This document shows, piece by piece, positions 5,413 to 5,988 of a stretch of DNA of 5,988 nucleotides. The notes under the pieces are model-generated. The model had not been told where the DNA came from and did not search any database. It saw only the letters and a program-made list of their open reading frames with translations. This stretch comes from Pseudomonadota bacterium. Lineage in GTDB: Bacteria; Pseudomonadota; Gammaproteobacteria; Acidithiobacillales; Acidithiobacillaceae. The first letter of the stretch is position 1; every line of letters starts with the position of its first letter. The stretch covers positions 1 through 5,988 of the forward strand of contig JAKAVW010000197.1 in the NCBI GenBank assembly GCA_021827445.1, in the 5' to 3' direction. The position numbers and the translations under genes are program-made.

Positions 5413-5988
5413 ATGAAACTCCTGCTCACCGGTGCCAACGGCTTCGTCGGCCAGCACGTGCGGGCGGCGTTGCCCTGTATACCATTGCCCGACGGGCTGG
5501 ATCTGCGCGACCGCGCAGCCCTGACTGCCGCGGTGGCCGCCATCCAACCTGACACCGTCCTGCACCTGGCGGCCCAGAGTTTCGTGCCGGCCGCCTTCGA
5601 GAACCCCCGCGAGACCTTCGACATCAACCTCTATGGCCACTGGATTACCATCAACTATCGCGAGAGCTTTGGCATGCACGCTTCCAGCGGCATCCTCTTC
5701 AATCACGAGTCCCCCCTGCGCGGCACCGAGTTCGTGACGCGCAAAATTACCGTAGCCCTGGCGCGTATTCGCCAAGGCCTGCAGGACGTACTGGAACTCG
5801 GCAATCTCGACAGCAAACGCGACTGGGGTTTTGCCGGAGACTATGTGCGCGCCATGTGGGCGATGCTGCAACAGGAGCAGCCAGATGATTATGTGATCGC
5901 CACTGGTGAGACCTGGACGGTACGGCAGTTTGTCGAAAAAGCGGCGGTGCATGCCGGGTTTGATATAGAGTGGCGGGGTGAAACCGAG
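5413..5988 (+). CDS. In-frame chimera: Rmd-type reductase N-terminus joined to GDP-mannose 4,6-dehydratase C-terminal region (3' end outside window)
   Basis: The frame is open from ATG 5413 to the window end (192 codons). Codons 1-72 read as an SDR NAD(P)-binding N-terminus of the GDP-6-deoxy-D-mannose reductase type: MKLLLTGANGFVG with the GxxGxxG motif, then LDLRD, VLHLAAQSFVPAAFENPRET and FDIN. From about codon 73 it reads as Gmd from just after its catalytic YxxxK: LYGHWITINYRESFGMHAS, GILFNHESPLRGTEFVTRKIT, LGNLDSKRDWGFAGDYV and MLQQEQPDDYVIATGE. The ~90 Gmd residues holding the Thr/Ser and YxxxK catalytic residues, and most of Rmd, are missing, so neither activity is expected. The seam falls at codons 73-75 (LYG), which could fit either parent. 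The start has only GAGG 12 bases upstream, a weak ribosome binding site. Possible explanations are a deletion between adjacent rmd and gmd genes or an assembly chimera. Confidence 0.85.
   Translation, partial: MKLLLTGANGFVGQHVRAALPCIPLPDGLDLRDRAALTAAVAAIQPDTVLHLAAQSFVPAAFENPRETFDINLYGHWITINYRESFGMHASSGILFNHESPLRGTEFVTRKITVALARIRQGLQDVLELGNLDSKRDWGFAGDYVRAMWAMLQQEQPDDYVIATGETWTVRQFVEKAAVHAGFDIEWRGETE

Noticed and set aside
5317..5952. Long minus-strand open frame (211 codons) opposite the Rmd/Gmd chimera
   Set aside because: The plus-strand frame has clear family motifs throughout; the minus-strand product resembles nothing and is an antisense shadow of GC-rich coding sequence.
1..5988. CRISPR array, tRNA, rRNA or complete insertion sequence
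   Set aside because: Reading both strands showed no regularly spaced repeats, no cloverleaf-like or rRNA-like segments, and no transposase motifs.

Overview
The window looks like a chromosomal segment of a Gram-negative proteobacterium. The best guess is a sulfur-oxidising Acidithiobacillus-like organism. That rests on moderately GC-rich sequence, an Enterobacteria/Pseudomonas-type glutathione reductase, a 6-oxopurine type MTI phosphorylase beside a gammaproteobacterial-type hpt, and a DsrE-family protein with a very strong ribosome binding site. The genus is inference; the proteobacterial assignment is firmer.

Layout: (i) 1-664, plus strand: the C-terminal half of glutathione reductase (gor), cut by the window edge. 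(ii) 721-2469, minus strand: a tight purine/methylthioadenosine salvage operon, dsrE-like > hpt > MTI phosphorylase, convergent with gor. The phosphorylase should release hypoxanthine, which Hpt recycles to IMP, so the neighbours form two consecutive steps. (iii) 2581-3314, minus strand: a two-gene unit of small membrane-anchored coiled-coil proteins (DUF948-like, then YtxH-like), with a good sigma70-type promoter upstream. (iv) 3472-5199, minus strand: radC, a broken diacylglycerol kinase gene (dgkA) and a PAP2-family phosphatase, all in one orientation with overlapping or nearly touching ends. (v) 5200-5988, plus strand: a junction region with a promoter-like sequence, a 16-codon relic resembling the N-terminus of a tyrosine recombinase, and an unusual open reading frame. 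That frame joins the N-terminus of an Rmd-type (GDP-6-deoxy-mannose reductase) protein in frame to the C-terminal part of GDP-mannose 4,6-dehydratase (Gmd).

The left 5.2 kb is ordinary housekeeping backbone with one decayed gene. The unusual part is the right end, which looks like the edge of a rearranged or horizontally acquired polysaccharide-sugar locus. I found no CRISPR array, tRNA, rRNA or intact mobile element. No wholly new system is evident. The best leads are the Rmd/Gmd chimera with its neighbouring integrase relic, and the decayed dgkA between radC and the PAP2 gene.
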